In this document: positions 16,467-24,902 of the stretch, piece after piece
Position numbering within the stretch: the first letter of the stretch is position 1
Layout of the letters: every line of letters starts with the position of its first letter
Assembly (NCBI GenBank): GCA_002441285.1
Contig: DJVR01000052.1
Span: forward strand, 1,784-44,128
Length of the DNA: 42,345 nucleotides
Direction: 5' to 3'
DNA from: Candidatus Atribacteria bacterium UBA6251
GTDB lineage: Bacteria > Atribacterota > Phoenicimicrobiia > Phoenicimicrobiales > Phoenicimicrobiaceae
Notes under the pieces: model-generated
Told to the model about the DNA's origin: nothing
The model's input: the letters and a program-made list of their open reading frames with translations, nothing else
Database searches by the model: none
Position numbers and translations under genes: made by a program

Positions 16467-16841
16467 TCAAGATTTAATATTTTTTCCTAACATCAATTCC
16501 TGTCTACCCATTGCTGTCCAGGGGTTCATAGAGGTTGTATCCATCCTCCTGATACTCAATACCCTGAATTTTTTCCCGGGTTTTTCCCAAAGATATGCCA
16601 CTGCAGCACTAACGATAGCTACTATTCTTTCTTTCTCCTCAATCTGTTCTTCCTTAGTAGTAGAAACAGGTGAAGAAATAATCACACTCGTTCCTTTGGT
16701 CTCCTCCGGTTTTTTATTTGCTTTGGTCTTTACTAAATATTTTAAAGCATACATCACCAGAGCTAAGAGACTAAGAACCGAAAAGACCAGAAGCATATTA
16801 ATTACAGATAACTGAATTCCACCAATTATTCCCTTAAACAT
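16467..16841 (-). CDS. Sodium-pumping decarboxylase, delta/gamma-type small membrane subunit (OadG family)
   Basis: This small assembly subunit joins the soluble carboxyltransferase to the membrane pump. The N-terminal membrane helix is GGIQLSVINMLLVFSVLSLL, followed by a charged, Lys/Glu/Thr-rich linker and a C-terminal motif FRVLSIRRMD...PWTAMGRQEL typical of OadG/MmdD. A longer frame is open to 16871, but the ATG at 16841 has AGAGAGG seven bases before it and starts MFKGIIGG, so I choose it (124 residues). It lies between the alpha and biotin-carrier genes. Confidence 0.88.
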   Translation of the reverse strand: MFKGIIGGIQLSVINMLLVFSVLSLLALVMYALKYLVKTKANKKPEETKGTSVIISSPVSTTKEEQIEEKERIVAIVSAAVAYLWEKPGKKFRVLSIRRMDTTSMNPWTAMGRQELMLGKNIKS

Positions 16842-16935
16842 ATTTTTTCCTCTCTTCTGATTGAATATCAAGATAATCTATCATTGCTGTACTTTAACTT
16901 AAAAATAATAAGGCTTAAATAATTATTTTTAACCC

Positions 16936-18492
16936 TTATACCGGGAAATTACCGTGTTTTTTAGCCGGTCTTCCCTCTCTTTTAGTAGAAAGCATTTCAA
17001 AAAGAGTAATCAAACGTGGCCTAGTTTCCCGTGGGTCAATAACCATATCTACATAACCTCGTTTGGCTGCTTCATAGGGATTGGAAAATTTTTGCCTGAA
17101 TTCTTCAATCTTCTCCTGGCGTACTTTTTCTGGATCTTTTGCTTGGGCTATCTCCTTTCTAAAGATGATATTGGCTGCACCCTGTGAACCCATTACTGCT
17201 ATTTCTGCTGTAGGCCAGCAAATTACTTGATCTGCTCTTAAATCCCTGCTACACATAGCTAAATAAGCTCCTCCATAGGATTTTCTAGTAATCAGGGTAA
17301 TTTTGGGTACAGTAGCTTCAGAATAGGCATATAATAATTTTGCACCGTGACGAATAATACCACCATATTCCTGAGCAGTACCAGGTAAAAATCCAGGTAC
17401 ATCCACTAAAGTTAAAATAGGAACATTAAAGGCGTCACAAAATCTTATAAACCGTGCTGCCTTATCCGAAGCATTGATATCCAGACAACCTGCTAGAATT
17501 TTAGGTTGATTAGCAATTATACCAATTGAATGCCCATTTAATCTGGCAAATCCGACGATAATATTGGGAGCAAAATGTTGCTGAACCTCAAAGAAATCTC
17601 CCTCATCAACGATATAACCGATTACTTCTTTCATATCATAGGGTTTATTAGGATCAACCGGTATAATATTAAGTAGTGCTTCTTCAGTACGATTAGGATC
17701 ATCTTTGCTCTCAATACGGGGAGGATTTTCCATATTATTAGAAGGAATATAACTCATCATTTTTCTTACCATCTGATAAACTTCTTCTTCACTCTCCGCT
17801 GCAAAATGAGCCACTCCACTTTTTACATTGTGAGTCATTGCTCCACCCAGTTGTTCAGAAGAAACTACTTCACCAGTAACTGCTTTAATTACCTCAGGAC
17901 CAGTTATGTGCATTATACCAATATTTTTTACCATAAATACAAAATCCATTATAGCTGGAGAATACACCGCTCCACCTGCGGCTGGACCAACAATTATGGA
18001 TATTTGAGGTATGACTCCAGAGGCAATGGTATTACGATAGAATATCTGACCATAACCACTTAACGAATCTACCCCTTCCTGGATACGTGCTCCCCCTGAA
18101 TCATTAATGCCAATACAGGGTGCACCCATTTTCATAGCCATATCCAGTACTTTACAGATCTTTTTAGCGTGCATTTCTCCCAGAGAACCACCTATAACCG
18201 TAAAATCTTGAGCAAAAACATAAATCAATCTTCCTTCAATAGTACCAAATCCAGTAACTACACCTTCTCCAGGAGCTTCTACTTTATCCATACCAAAATT
18301 AGAACACCTATGTTCCACTAAAAGGTCAAGTTCTACAAAACTATCCTGATCTAAAAGTAAAGTAATTCTTTCCCGTGCAGTTAATTTCCCCTTTTCATGC
18401 TGGGCTTTTACTCTTTTTTCTCCACCTCCTGCTTTTATCTTTTCTTCCTTTTCTCTTAGTTGTTTCATTAATTCGTTTATTGAAGGTTCCAT
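16936..18492 (-). CDS. mmdA: Methylmalonyl-CoA decarboxylase alpha subunit (carboxyltransferase)
   Basis: This subunit transfers the carboxyl group of methylmalonyl-CoA to biotin, yielding propionyl-CoA. The 518-residue protein has two crotonase-like carboxyltransferase halves. It shows KLTARERITLLLD near the start, the oxyanion-hole stretches GINDSGGARIQEGV and GPAAGGAVYSPA in the first half, and VDVPGFLPGTAQEYGGIIRHGAKLL (in part) and YGGAYLAM in the second. The same family includes the propionyl-CoA carboxylase beta chain and transcarboxylase 12S. The absence of a biotin carboxylase and the presence of beta, gamma and delta genes downstream favour a decarboxylase, with transcarboxylation also possible. 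Confidence 0.93.
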   Translation of the reverse strand: MEPSINELMKQLREKEEKIKAGGGEKRVKAQHEKGKLTARERITLLLDQDSFVELDLLVEHRCSNFGMDKVEAPGEGVVTGFGTIEGRLIYVFAQDFTVIGGSLGEMHAKKICKVLDMAMKMGAPCIGINDSGGARIQEGVDSLSGYGQIFYRNTIASGVIPQISIIVGPAAGGAVYSPAIMDFVFMVKNIGIMHITGPEVIKAVTGEVVSSEQLGGAMTHNVKSGVAHFAAESEEEVYQMVRKMMSYIPSNNMENPPRIESKDDPNRTEEALLNIIPVDPNKPYDMKEVIGYIVDEGDFFEVQQHFAPNIIVGFARLNGHSIGIIANQPKILAGCLDINASDKAARFIRFCDAFNVPILTLVDVPGFLPGTAQEYGGIIRHGAKLLYAYSEATVPKITLITRKSYGGAYLAMCSRDLRADQVICWPTAEIAVMGSQGAANIIFRKEIAQAKDPEKVRQEKIEEFRQKFSNPYEAAKRGYVDMVIDPRETRPRLITLFEMLSTKREGRPAKKHGNFPV

Positions 18493-18669
18493 CTAAATAA
18501 TCTACCACCTTTCTCGAGTATATTTCATAAGTCATCATTCAATAATTTTTTAAGAAATTTCTGAAATAAAAATCCAATAAATTTTAACAATTTTTATTAA
18601 AATTGACTTATATAATTTCAAATTGAAATCAACAGAAAATATTTATAAAAAAGATAATTACCTTAATTT

Positions 18670-19083
18670 TTATCTCGACTGACCACCCCTCTCTGATAAT
18701 TCAACGAGAACCCCACCAGAGCTCTTAGGGTGTAAAAATGCTATTTGGGCATTGTCCGCACCATAACGAGGTTTTTCATCAATTAATCTAATACCAGTTC
18801 CCTTTAACTTTTTAAGTGTCTTATCTAAATTATCTACTCTATAAGCCAAGTGGTGAATTCCTTCCCCTTTGCTTTCTATAAATCTAGCTACCGGTCCATC
18901 TGGGGAGGTAGACTCTAATAACTCCAACTCACTATCTCCCAGAGGTATAAAAGCAACCTTCACTTTTTGTTCTTCTATGACCTCAACCCCGGTTATTTTT
19001 AAACCAAGTATATCCTCGTAAAAATGTCTAGCTTCCTCAATACTCTTTACCGCAATACCAATATGATCTATCTTACTGATCAT
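18670..19083 (-). CDS. mce: Methylmalonyl-CoA epimerase
   Basis: This enzyme interconverts the R and S forms of methylmalonyl-CoA, linking the mutase product to the decarboxylase. The 137-residue vicinal-oxygen-chelate protein has IDHIGIAV at the start (metal ligand His7), GIHHLAYRV (His78) and a C-terminal LVELSE (Glu128), matching known metal ligands of the family. The start overlaps the meaB end by 11 bases, with the ribosome site GGAGAGAA inside meaB. A 177-base AT-rich gap separates it from the decarboxylase alpha gene. Confidence 0.95.
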   Translation of the reverse strand: MISKIDHIGIAVKSIEEARHFYEDILGLKITGVEVIEEQKVKVAFIPLGDSELELLESTSPDGPVARFIESKGEGIHHLAYRVDNLDKTLKKLKGTGIRLIDEKPRYGADNAQIAFLHPKSSGGVLVELSERGGQSR

Positions 19084-20038
19084 AATCTTTCTCTCCTTGT
19101 TTATATGATTTTATCAGGATATCTGATAATCTATTTACCACCGTATATGGATCTTCTTTGCGTTGTATTACCCGGGTAATAACTTCTTCTAAAAAATCTT
19201 TCTTAATATATTGATTAAAGAGTATTCCCCATTTTTCTCGAAGAAGATCAATTATTTCTTTTCTGGTACTTTCTTTACGCTTCCTTTCTAATCCTCCACT
19301 ATCTTTCAAGTAAGAGATATAATGAAAAATAGTTTCTTCCACATCTTTAATTCCAGTACCACTAGTAGCTATAGTCTTAAGTACTGGAGGTTTCCATTTA
19401 GTTTCTGGTTTTAGAGCTAACATCATCTCTATTTCAGTAATTAAACGCTCACAACCATCTCGATCAGCTTTATTTACCACAAAGACATCACCTATTTCCA
19501 TTATTCCCGCTTTAATAATTTGAATATCATCACCCATCCCGGGCATAGTAATTAGTAGTACCATATCTGCGACCCTCACTATATCTACTTCTGCCTGGCC
19601 TACTCCCACTGTTTCCACGAAAATTACTTCCTTCCCCATTGCGTCTAAAATTTTAATCGTAGCTTGAGTAGCTTTAGAAAGTCCTCCCAAAAATCCACGA
19701 GTTCCCATACTTCTGATAAAGACCTCAGGGTCAGCACTTAAATCTTGCATTCTGATTCTATCCCCTAATAACGCTCCTCCGGTAAAGGGACTGGTGGGAT
19801 CTATGGCAATTATTCCTACTTTAGTTCCTTGTTTTCTCAAATTTTTTGTTAATCTATCCGTAATCGTACTTTTACCTACTCCTGGAGGACCGGTTATTCC
19901 AATCACTATTGCTTGACCAGTATAAGGATAGATTTGTTTTAGAAAAATCTCTGCCTGAGTAAAATCATCTTCCACTAAAGAGATCAGTTTTGCTGCTGCC
20001 CTTCGATTGCCTTTTAATAATTCTTTTAAAATTTCCAT
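19073..20038 (-). CDS. meaB: Methylmalonyl-CoA mutase-associated GTPase MeaB
   Basis: This G3E-family GTPase protects and loads cobalamin-dependent methylmalonyl-CoA mutase. The 321-residue protein has Walker A GPPGVGKST (50-58), the switch stretch AIDPTSPFTGGALLGDRIRM, VETVGVGQAEVD as the Walker B region, and NKAD for guanine recognition. The C-terminal helical region mediates dimerisation in the family. It follows the two mutase genes and overlaps the epimerase gene, which supports a dedicated chaperone for this mutase. Confidence 0.95.
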   Translation of the reverse strand: MEILKELLKGNRRAAAKLISLVEDDFTQAEIFLKQIYPYTGQAIVIGITGPPGVGKSTITDRLTKNLRKQGTKVGIIAIDPTSPFTGGALLGDRIRMQDLSADPEVFIRSMGTRGFLGGLSKATQATIKILDAMGKEVIFVETVGVGQAEVDIVRVADMVLLITMPGMGDDIQIIKAGIMEIGDVFVVNKADRDGCERLITEIEMMLALKPETKWKPPVLKTIATSGTGIKDVEETIFHYISYLKDSGGLERKRKESTRKEIIDLLREKWGILFNQYIKKDFLEEVITRVIQRKEDPYTVVNRLSDILIKSYKQGEKDYDQ

Positions 20039-20177
20039 CTTTTCTTTATACTCTTTTTATTTTTATTTTAATTTCTTATTTTTCTAAAATTTAAGGATAC
20101 TATCCACAATAAATAAATCTATAATAATTTATCCTTAAAAATAAATGCTCTGGCTAAAGATAAATAAATAATTTAGA

Positions 20178-20576
20178 TTATTTTTTTATCTTTTCTTTTA
20201 TGAGATTAATTATATCACGAGTATCTGTACCCGGGGTGAAGATCTCTACTATTCCAGCTTTCTTTAATTCAGGAATATCTTCTTCCGGGATAACTCCTCC
20301 TCCAATAACTATCATATCTTCTATCTGATTTTCTTTTAAAAGTTTCAATATTTCAGGAAAAAGATGAGTATGGGCACCGGAAAGAATACTTAAGCCAATA
20401 ACATCTACATCTTCCTGAATGGCAGTTTCTACTATTTGTTTTGGAGTTTGCCGCAAACCCGTATAGATCACTTCCATTCCAGCGTCTCTTAGGGCTCGAG
20501 CTACTACCTTTGCCCCCCGATCATGACCATCCAGACCAGGTTTAGCAATTAATACTCTGATCTTCTTCTCTTCCAT
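20178..20576 (-). CDS. Methylmalonyl-CoA mutase, cobalamin-binding subunit
   Basis: This 132-residue subunit holds adenosylcobalamin. The B12 motif DxHxxG is D16-G-H18-D-R-G21, with His18 as the lower cobalt ligand. GLSILSGAHTHLFPEI and VIGGGVIPEED complete the Rossmann-like B12 fold. Such stand-alone subunits are usual in archaea and many anaerobes, where the mutase is split. It starts 19 bases after the large subunit, with a strong ribosome site (GGAGGG). Confidence 0.95.
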   Translation of the reverse strand: MEEKKIRVLIAKPGLDGHDRGAKVVARALRDAGMEVIYTGLRQTPKQIVETAIQEDVDVIGLSILSGAHTHLFPEILKLLKENQIEDMIVIGGGVIPEEDIPELKKAGIVEIFTPGTDTRDIINLIKEKIKK

Positions 20577-20595
20577 TTATTTATCCCTCCATCCT

Positions 20596-22272
20596 TTATA
20601 GCTTAACTGATTCTTTATATTCCCCAAATTCTTTCTTTAATACATCGCAAATTTCACCCAGAGTAACATAAGCTCTGACACAATTTAGAATATAAGGCAT
20701 TAAATTAGCATCAGACTTAGCTGCCTTTTCCAGGTCTGTTAAACTATCTTGAACCTTTTGGTTATCTCTAGTTTTCTTCAAAGCATGCAATTTCTCTATC
20801 TGACGTCTACCAACCTCTGGATTAACTCTCAAAAGACCTTCTGGGTATTTTTCATTAATCTGAAATTTATTGACCCCAACCACAATTCTTTTATTTTCTT
20901 CAATCTCTTTTTGATATTGATAAGCGCTGTTCTGGATCTCCTGCTGGATAAAACCTTTTTCAATAGCAGTAATTACTCCACCTAATTTATCAATCTTATC
21001 TATATACTCTAATGCTTTCTCTTCTATCTCATTAGTTAAGGTTTCCACATAGTAAGAGCCTGCTAAAGGATCTACAGTTTCTGCTACTCCACTCTCATAC
21101 GCAAGTATCTGCTGTGTTCTGAGGGCAATTCTCACTGAATCCTCATTCGGTAAGGCTAAAGCTTCATCCCGGGAATTAGTATGTAAAGATTGAGTACCTC
21201 CCAATACCGCTGCTAAAGCCTGTAAGGTAACTCTAATTATATTGTTATCTGGTTGTTGAGCAGTTAAAGTGCAACCTGCGGTTTGAGTATGAAATCTAAG
21301 CATCTGTGACTTTGGATTTTTAGCTCCAAATCTTTCTTTCATTATTTTTGCCCATAACCGACGAGCAGCCCTAAATTTAGCCACCTCCTCCAATAAATCA
21401 TTATGGGCATTAAAGAAAAAGGATAGTCGAGGGGCAAATTCATCAATATCTAAACCTGCATCTCTGGCTGCCTGAACATAGGCAATTCCATCCGCTAAAG
21501 TAAAAGCAACTTCTTGAATAGCGGTTGAACCAGCTTCCCGGATATGGTATCCACTTATACTAATCGTATTCCATAAAGGTATTTCTTGAGAACAAAATTT
21601 AAAAATATCAGTAATTAATCTCATAGAAGGAGCAGGTGGAAAGATATAGGTTCCCCGAGCAATATATTCTTTTAAAATATCATTCTGGATAGTTCCTTTA
21701 AGCTTATCTGGAGAAACATTCTGCTTTTCTGCCACTACCATATACATAGCTAAAAGGATAGCAGCTGGGGCATTTATGGTCATAGAAGTGCTAACCTTAT
21801 CCAGAGGGATATCTTTAAATAATATCTCCATATCTTCCAGAGAATCGATAGCTACTCCTACTTTACCCACCTCACCCATAGACATAGGGTGATCCGAATC
21901 GTATCCAATCTGGGTAGGTAAATCAAAGGCAATACTTAAGCCAGTCTGACCCTGAGACAAAAGATATCTATAACGTCTATTAGATTCTTCAGCTGTCCCA
22001 AAACCAGCATACTGTCTCATCGTCCAAAATCTACCCCGATACATTGTGGGCTGGACACCTCGGGTAAAAGGATAATTTCCAGGAAAACCTAGATTCTTTT
22101 CGTACTCAAAATCTTCTAAATCAATCGGAGTATAAAGCCTGGCTACTTCTTTCCCTGACCCAGTAAAAAATTTTTCTTTCCTTTCGGGAAACTTTTCCAG
22201 AGTCTTTTTTAAGATTGTATTTTCCCATTGTTCCTTAGTTTGTTTAATATTTTTTATCTCTTCTTTTTCCAC
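20596..22272 (-). CDS. Methylmalonyl-CoA mutase, large (substrate-binding) subunit
   Basis: The TIM-barrel subunit rearranges succinyl-CoA to (R)-methylmalonyl-CoA by a radical mechanism. The 558-residue protein has PFTRGVQPTMYRGRFWTMRQ near residues 68-87, then FGTAEESNRRYRYLL, LSIAFDLPTQIGYDSDHP, and the later SGYHIREAGSTAIQE and HTQTAGCTLTAQQPDNNI stretches that bind CoA and substrate. It ends before a B12 domain, which is supplied by the next gene. Translation probably starts at a GTG (22272) preceded by GGAG. No cobalamin riboswitch is visible in the 133 bases upstream. Confidence 0.96.
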   Translation of the reverse strand: MEKEEIKNIKQTKEQWENTILKKTLEKFPERKEKFFTGSGKEVARLYTPIDLEDFEYEKNLGFPGNYPFTRGVQPTMYRGRFWTMRQYAGFGTAEESNRRYRYLLSQGQTGLSIAFDLPTQIGYDSDHPMSMGEVGKVGVAIDSLEDMEILFKDIPLDKVSTSMTINAPAAILLAMYMVVAEKQNVSPDKLKGTIQNDILKEYIARGTYIFPPAPSMRLITDIFKFCSQEIPLWNTISISGYHIREAGSTAIQEVAFTLADGIAYVQAARDAGLDIDEFAPRLSFFFNAHNDLLEEVAKFRAARRLWAKIMKERFGAKNPKSQMLRFHTQTAGCTLTAQQPDNNIIRVTLQALAAVLGGTQSLHTNSRDEALALPNEDSVRIALRTQQILAYESGVAETVDPLAGSYYVETLTNEIEEKALEYIDKIDKLGGVITAIEKGFIQQEIQNSAYQYQKEIEENKRIVVGVNKFQINEKYPEGLLRVNPEVGRRQIEKLHALKKTRDNQKVQDSLTDLEKAAKSDANLMPYILNCVRAYVTLGEICDVLKKEFGEYKESVKL

Positions 22273-22405
22273 TCTCTTTCACTCCTTTATTTATCTTTAT
22301 CTAAAAACCTGGTAATTATGAATTTCTACCTTTTAGTATAATTTAAGCTATCTACTGAAATCTGACTAAGATAATAGCTTTTTCTCCATTCTTCCTTTCC
22401 ATAAA

Positions 22406-23215
22406 CTAATATTTTAAATCATAGACTAATATATTTATCACCAACACACTGATGCCAGTAATATATTCTAATTCTTTTTTAAGGCAGTTTTGAATTTTAT
22501 TACCTATCTCCGGAATATTTTTTCCATAGTAAAGGACCAGGCTAATACTTAAAGTAATACCCTCATCTTGAATATTAATCTGAGATTTTCCCAGTTTAAA
22601 TACTTCCTTAATATCTTTTAGTATAAAAATAATAATATCTAATATTGCATTTTCCGAGATAAATAACTTTCCATAATAACTAAAAGGAGGCCTTACAATT
22701 GCCCTTTCGCCTATCTTTCTTTTACCATATTTACGTTTATAATATATTTCTAAGGACTCTAATAAATTAATGGGAAATCTTCTTTTTACTTCAATACCGG
22801 GAAGAGGAATTACATGCTTTCCTTCTTTTAGTCTACTTATTCTCGCTTCTTCAATTTCTTCTTCAGAAGAAAAGTCTTCAATTCTAAAAATTTTATTTAC
22901 TGGTGGTAAATCCAGGGTGGAAATAATTTTATCTACCATCCTAGGGGAAGTACCTATTATTAATATTTTAGAAGGTTTAGTTTTTTTAAGGGCATTTTTC
23001 ACCTCTTGCGCATGGGTAGGTTCTTCAAAGATAGCTGTTCTAATCGCCTGAATTCTATTCTTCTCTTTTTTAGCCGAATGCCCAGCCAGAACTTTATCCT
23101 TTCTAATCAAGAGACCATCATCAATAATATAATTAACATTAAATTTATGAGCTACTAATAAGGCTTTATAGCTCTTTCCTGTTCCACTTTCGCCAATCAA
23201 GGCATATATTTCCAT
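22406..23215 (-). CDS. P-loop NTPase fused to an Asp23/Gls24-like domain
   Basis: The protein has 269 residues. The N-terminal half has a Walker A motif GESGTGKS (8-15), then YIIDDGLLI, a KVLAGHSAKKEKNR stretch and a second hydrophobic strand SKILIIGTSPRM. From about residue 170 the sequence resembles the Asp23 (DUF322) family: GKLFISENAILDIIIFILKD, GITLSISLVLYYGKNIPEIG, then LEYITGISVLVINILVYD. Asp23 proteins are envelope- or stress-associated and have no known enzyme activity. I recognise both parts but not the combination as a named family. It stands alone between two catabolic operons, with a ribosome site AGAAGG before the ATG. Confidence 0.72.
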   Translation of the reverse strand: MEIYALIGESGTGKSYKALLVAHKFNVNYIIDDGLLIRKDKVLAGHSAKKEKNRIQAIRTAIFEEPTHAQEVKNALKKTKPSKILIIGTSPRMVDKIISTLDLPPVNKIFRIEDFSSEEEIEEARISRLKEGKHVIPLPGIEVKRRFPINLLESLEIYYKRKYGKRKIGERAIVRPPFSYYGKLFISENAILDIIIFILKDIKEVFKLGKSQINIQDEGITLSISLVLYYGKNIPEIGNKIQNCLKKELEYITGISVLVINILVYDLKY

Positions 23216-23353
23216 TTTTAATTACCTTCTCTCGATACATTTTATCTTATACCATATGTATCGAGTATCCACCTGATTTTTTTTCTTCCTTTCTCTCTTC
23301 CCTCTCCCCAAAAAGTAAGAAAAATGTTTTTAGTTTTTTAGAATTATTTTAAC

Positions 23354-23383
23354 TAGGGGGCGGATAAATCCGCCCCGGTTTTT
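23354..23383. repeat. GC-rich palindrome, REP-like or terminator hairpin
   Basis: The sequence GGGGCGGAT-AA-ATCCGCCCC (23357-23376) forms a perfect 9-bp stem, followed by GGTTTTT on the plus strand only. No plus-strand gene ends here. The gdhA gene ends 99 bases away on the minus strand, where no U-run follows the stem. Its GC content is far above the surroundings and it resembles the palindrome at 39493-39518. Confidence 0.6.
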
Positions 23384-23474
23384 AAAATTAATTGTCTAAG
23401 AATGGTTAGCTGTTATCAGTTACACTATTTATTAATTTTATATATAACAATGTAAATTATATACTATTATCTTC

Positions 23475-24779
23475 CTATTTTTTAGTTTTAACCCAACCTC
23501 TACCTTCTACTGCTCTAGCTACCCTCTGAATTGCAATTAAATAAGCAGCATCCCTAGTATAACACTTTTTCTCCAGTGCTAAATCTGCAACCGCATTAAA
23601 GGCATTGGTCATTATGCGTTCAAGTTTTTCAAAAACTTCTTCTTTAGACCAGTAATAATTCATATTATTTTGTACTTGCTCAAAATAAGAAACTGTAACC
23701 CCTCCTGCGTTACAGAGGAAATCAGGAATAACATAAACTCCTTTCTTCTTTAGTACTTCATCTGCCTCTAAAGTAGTGGGAGTATTAGCTGCTTCAGCAT
23801 AAACTTTTACCGATTTAAAATCAATTTGATTTACATTATCCCCGGTTACTGCTTGACCTAAAGCAGCAGGAATTAGTATAGTAACGCTCTTTTTTAACCA
23901 GGCATCTCCTTCTTCCTGTTTCCAACCAAAAGATTTAGCTTTCTCTGGATTTATAGTACCATATTTATCTAATGTACCAGGGGCAAGTAAATCTTGAGGA
24001 TCAATCCCTTTTTCTGAGCTATAAGTATAAGCCTTTTTACTTTGAGGATCCCAGCAAGAAATAGCTACTACCTTACCACCATACTGGACAAATTTTTCGC
24101 AAGCATAAGTGGCTACATTACCAGCTCCCTGAATAGAAGCGGTAGCATCCTTAAAATCTATACCTAATCTCTTTAAGGCTTCTCTAATGCAATATACCAC
24201 ACCATAACCGGTAGCTTCAGTACGTCCTAGAGAACCTCCCACTCCAACCATTTTCCCAGTTACAAAACCTGGTTTACGAGAACGGGCAATAGTATCATAC
24301 TCATCCATTATCCAGAGCATATCTTGAGGATTAGTAGCTACATCTGGAGCAGGAACATCTATTTCAGGACCAACGATATCAAATACTTTTCTAACCCATC
24401 CACGACAAAGTCGCTCTACCTCTCTATCTGATAATTCTCTGGGGTCAACAACTACTCCACCTTTACCTCCACCTAAAGGAATATCTACTACCGCACATTT
24501 CCAAGCCATCATCATAGCTAACTGTTTAACCATATCAATAGTCTCATCAGCTGCAAAACGTAATCCACCTTTGGCTGGTCCACGGGCAGTAGAATGTTGA
24601 GATCTAAAACCCATAAAAGTTTTAGTAGTCCCGTCATCCATATCTACAGGAATGGTAAATTGCATAACTCGTTCTGGTTCTCTTAAAAATTCCCTCATTG
24701 CTGGATCAAGATTTAGCTTTTCAGCATTTTGATCAAATTGAGCCTGCACCAATTCAAAGGGATTCATTTCTTTGGACAT
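23475..24779 (-). CDS. gdhA: Glutamate dehydrogenase
   Basis: This enzyme oxidatively deaminates glutamate to 2-oxoglutarate, or works in reverse. The 434-residue protein has the N-terminal catalytic domain with RSQHSTARGPAKGGLRF, the lysine-bearing MAWKCAVVDIPLGGGKGG and VPAPDVATNPQDMLW, followed by a Rossmann dinucleotide domain with IQGAGNVATYACE. The length matches hexameric class I enzymes of anaerobes. Coenzyme preference cannot be read with confidence. A ribosome site AGGAGG precedes the ATG. It follows nfnL by 123 bases and fits as the entry step of glutamate fermentation with the Kor enzyme. Confidence 0.94.
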   Translation of the reverse strand: MSKEMNPFELVQAQFDQNAEKLNLDPAMREFLREPERVMQFTIPVDMDDGTTKTFMGFRSQHSTARGPAKGGLRFAADETIDMVKQLAMMMAWKCAVVDIPLGGGKGGVVVDPRELSDREVERLCRGWVRKVFDIVGPEIDVPAPDVATNPQDMLWIMDEYDTIARSRKPGFVTGKMVGVGGSLGRTEATGYGVVYCIREALKRLGIDFKDATASIQGAGNVATYACEKFVQYGGKVVAISCWDPQSKKAYTYSSEKGIDPQDLLAPGTLDKYGTINPEKAKSFGWKQEEGDAWLKKSVTILIPAALGQAVTGDNVNQIDFKSVKVYAEAANTPTTLEADEVLKKKGVYVIPDFLCNAGGVTVSYFEQVQNNMNYYWSKEEVFEKLERIMTNAFNAVADLALEKKCYTRDAAYLIAIQRVARAVEGRGWVKTKK

Positions 24780-24902
24780 TTTATTTTTTTCCTCCTAAAA
24801 ATGTTTTATAATCTAAGAATTAAATTTCAAGTATTTTATCATAATCAATTTAAATCTATTTAGGTTGCTTTTCCCTCCCTTCTTCAATATTTTTAACTTA
24901 TC

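Noticed and set aside
14503..18063. Several plus-strand open frames of 60-85 codons opposite the decarboxylase genes
   Set aside because: They lie opposite genes with strong family motifs and show no ribosome sites; they are shadows of codon bias.
22273..22405. Cobalamin riboswitch before the B12-dependent mutase
   Set aside because: The gap is only 133 bases and I see no conserved B12-box-like sequence or suitable pairing.
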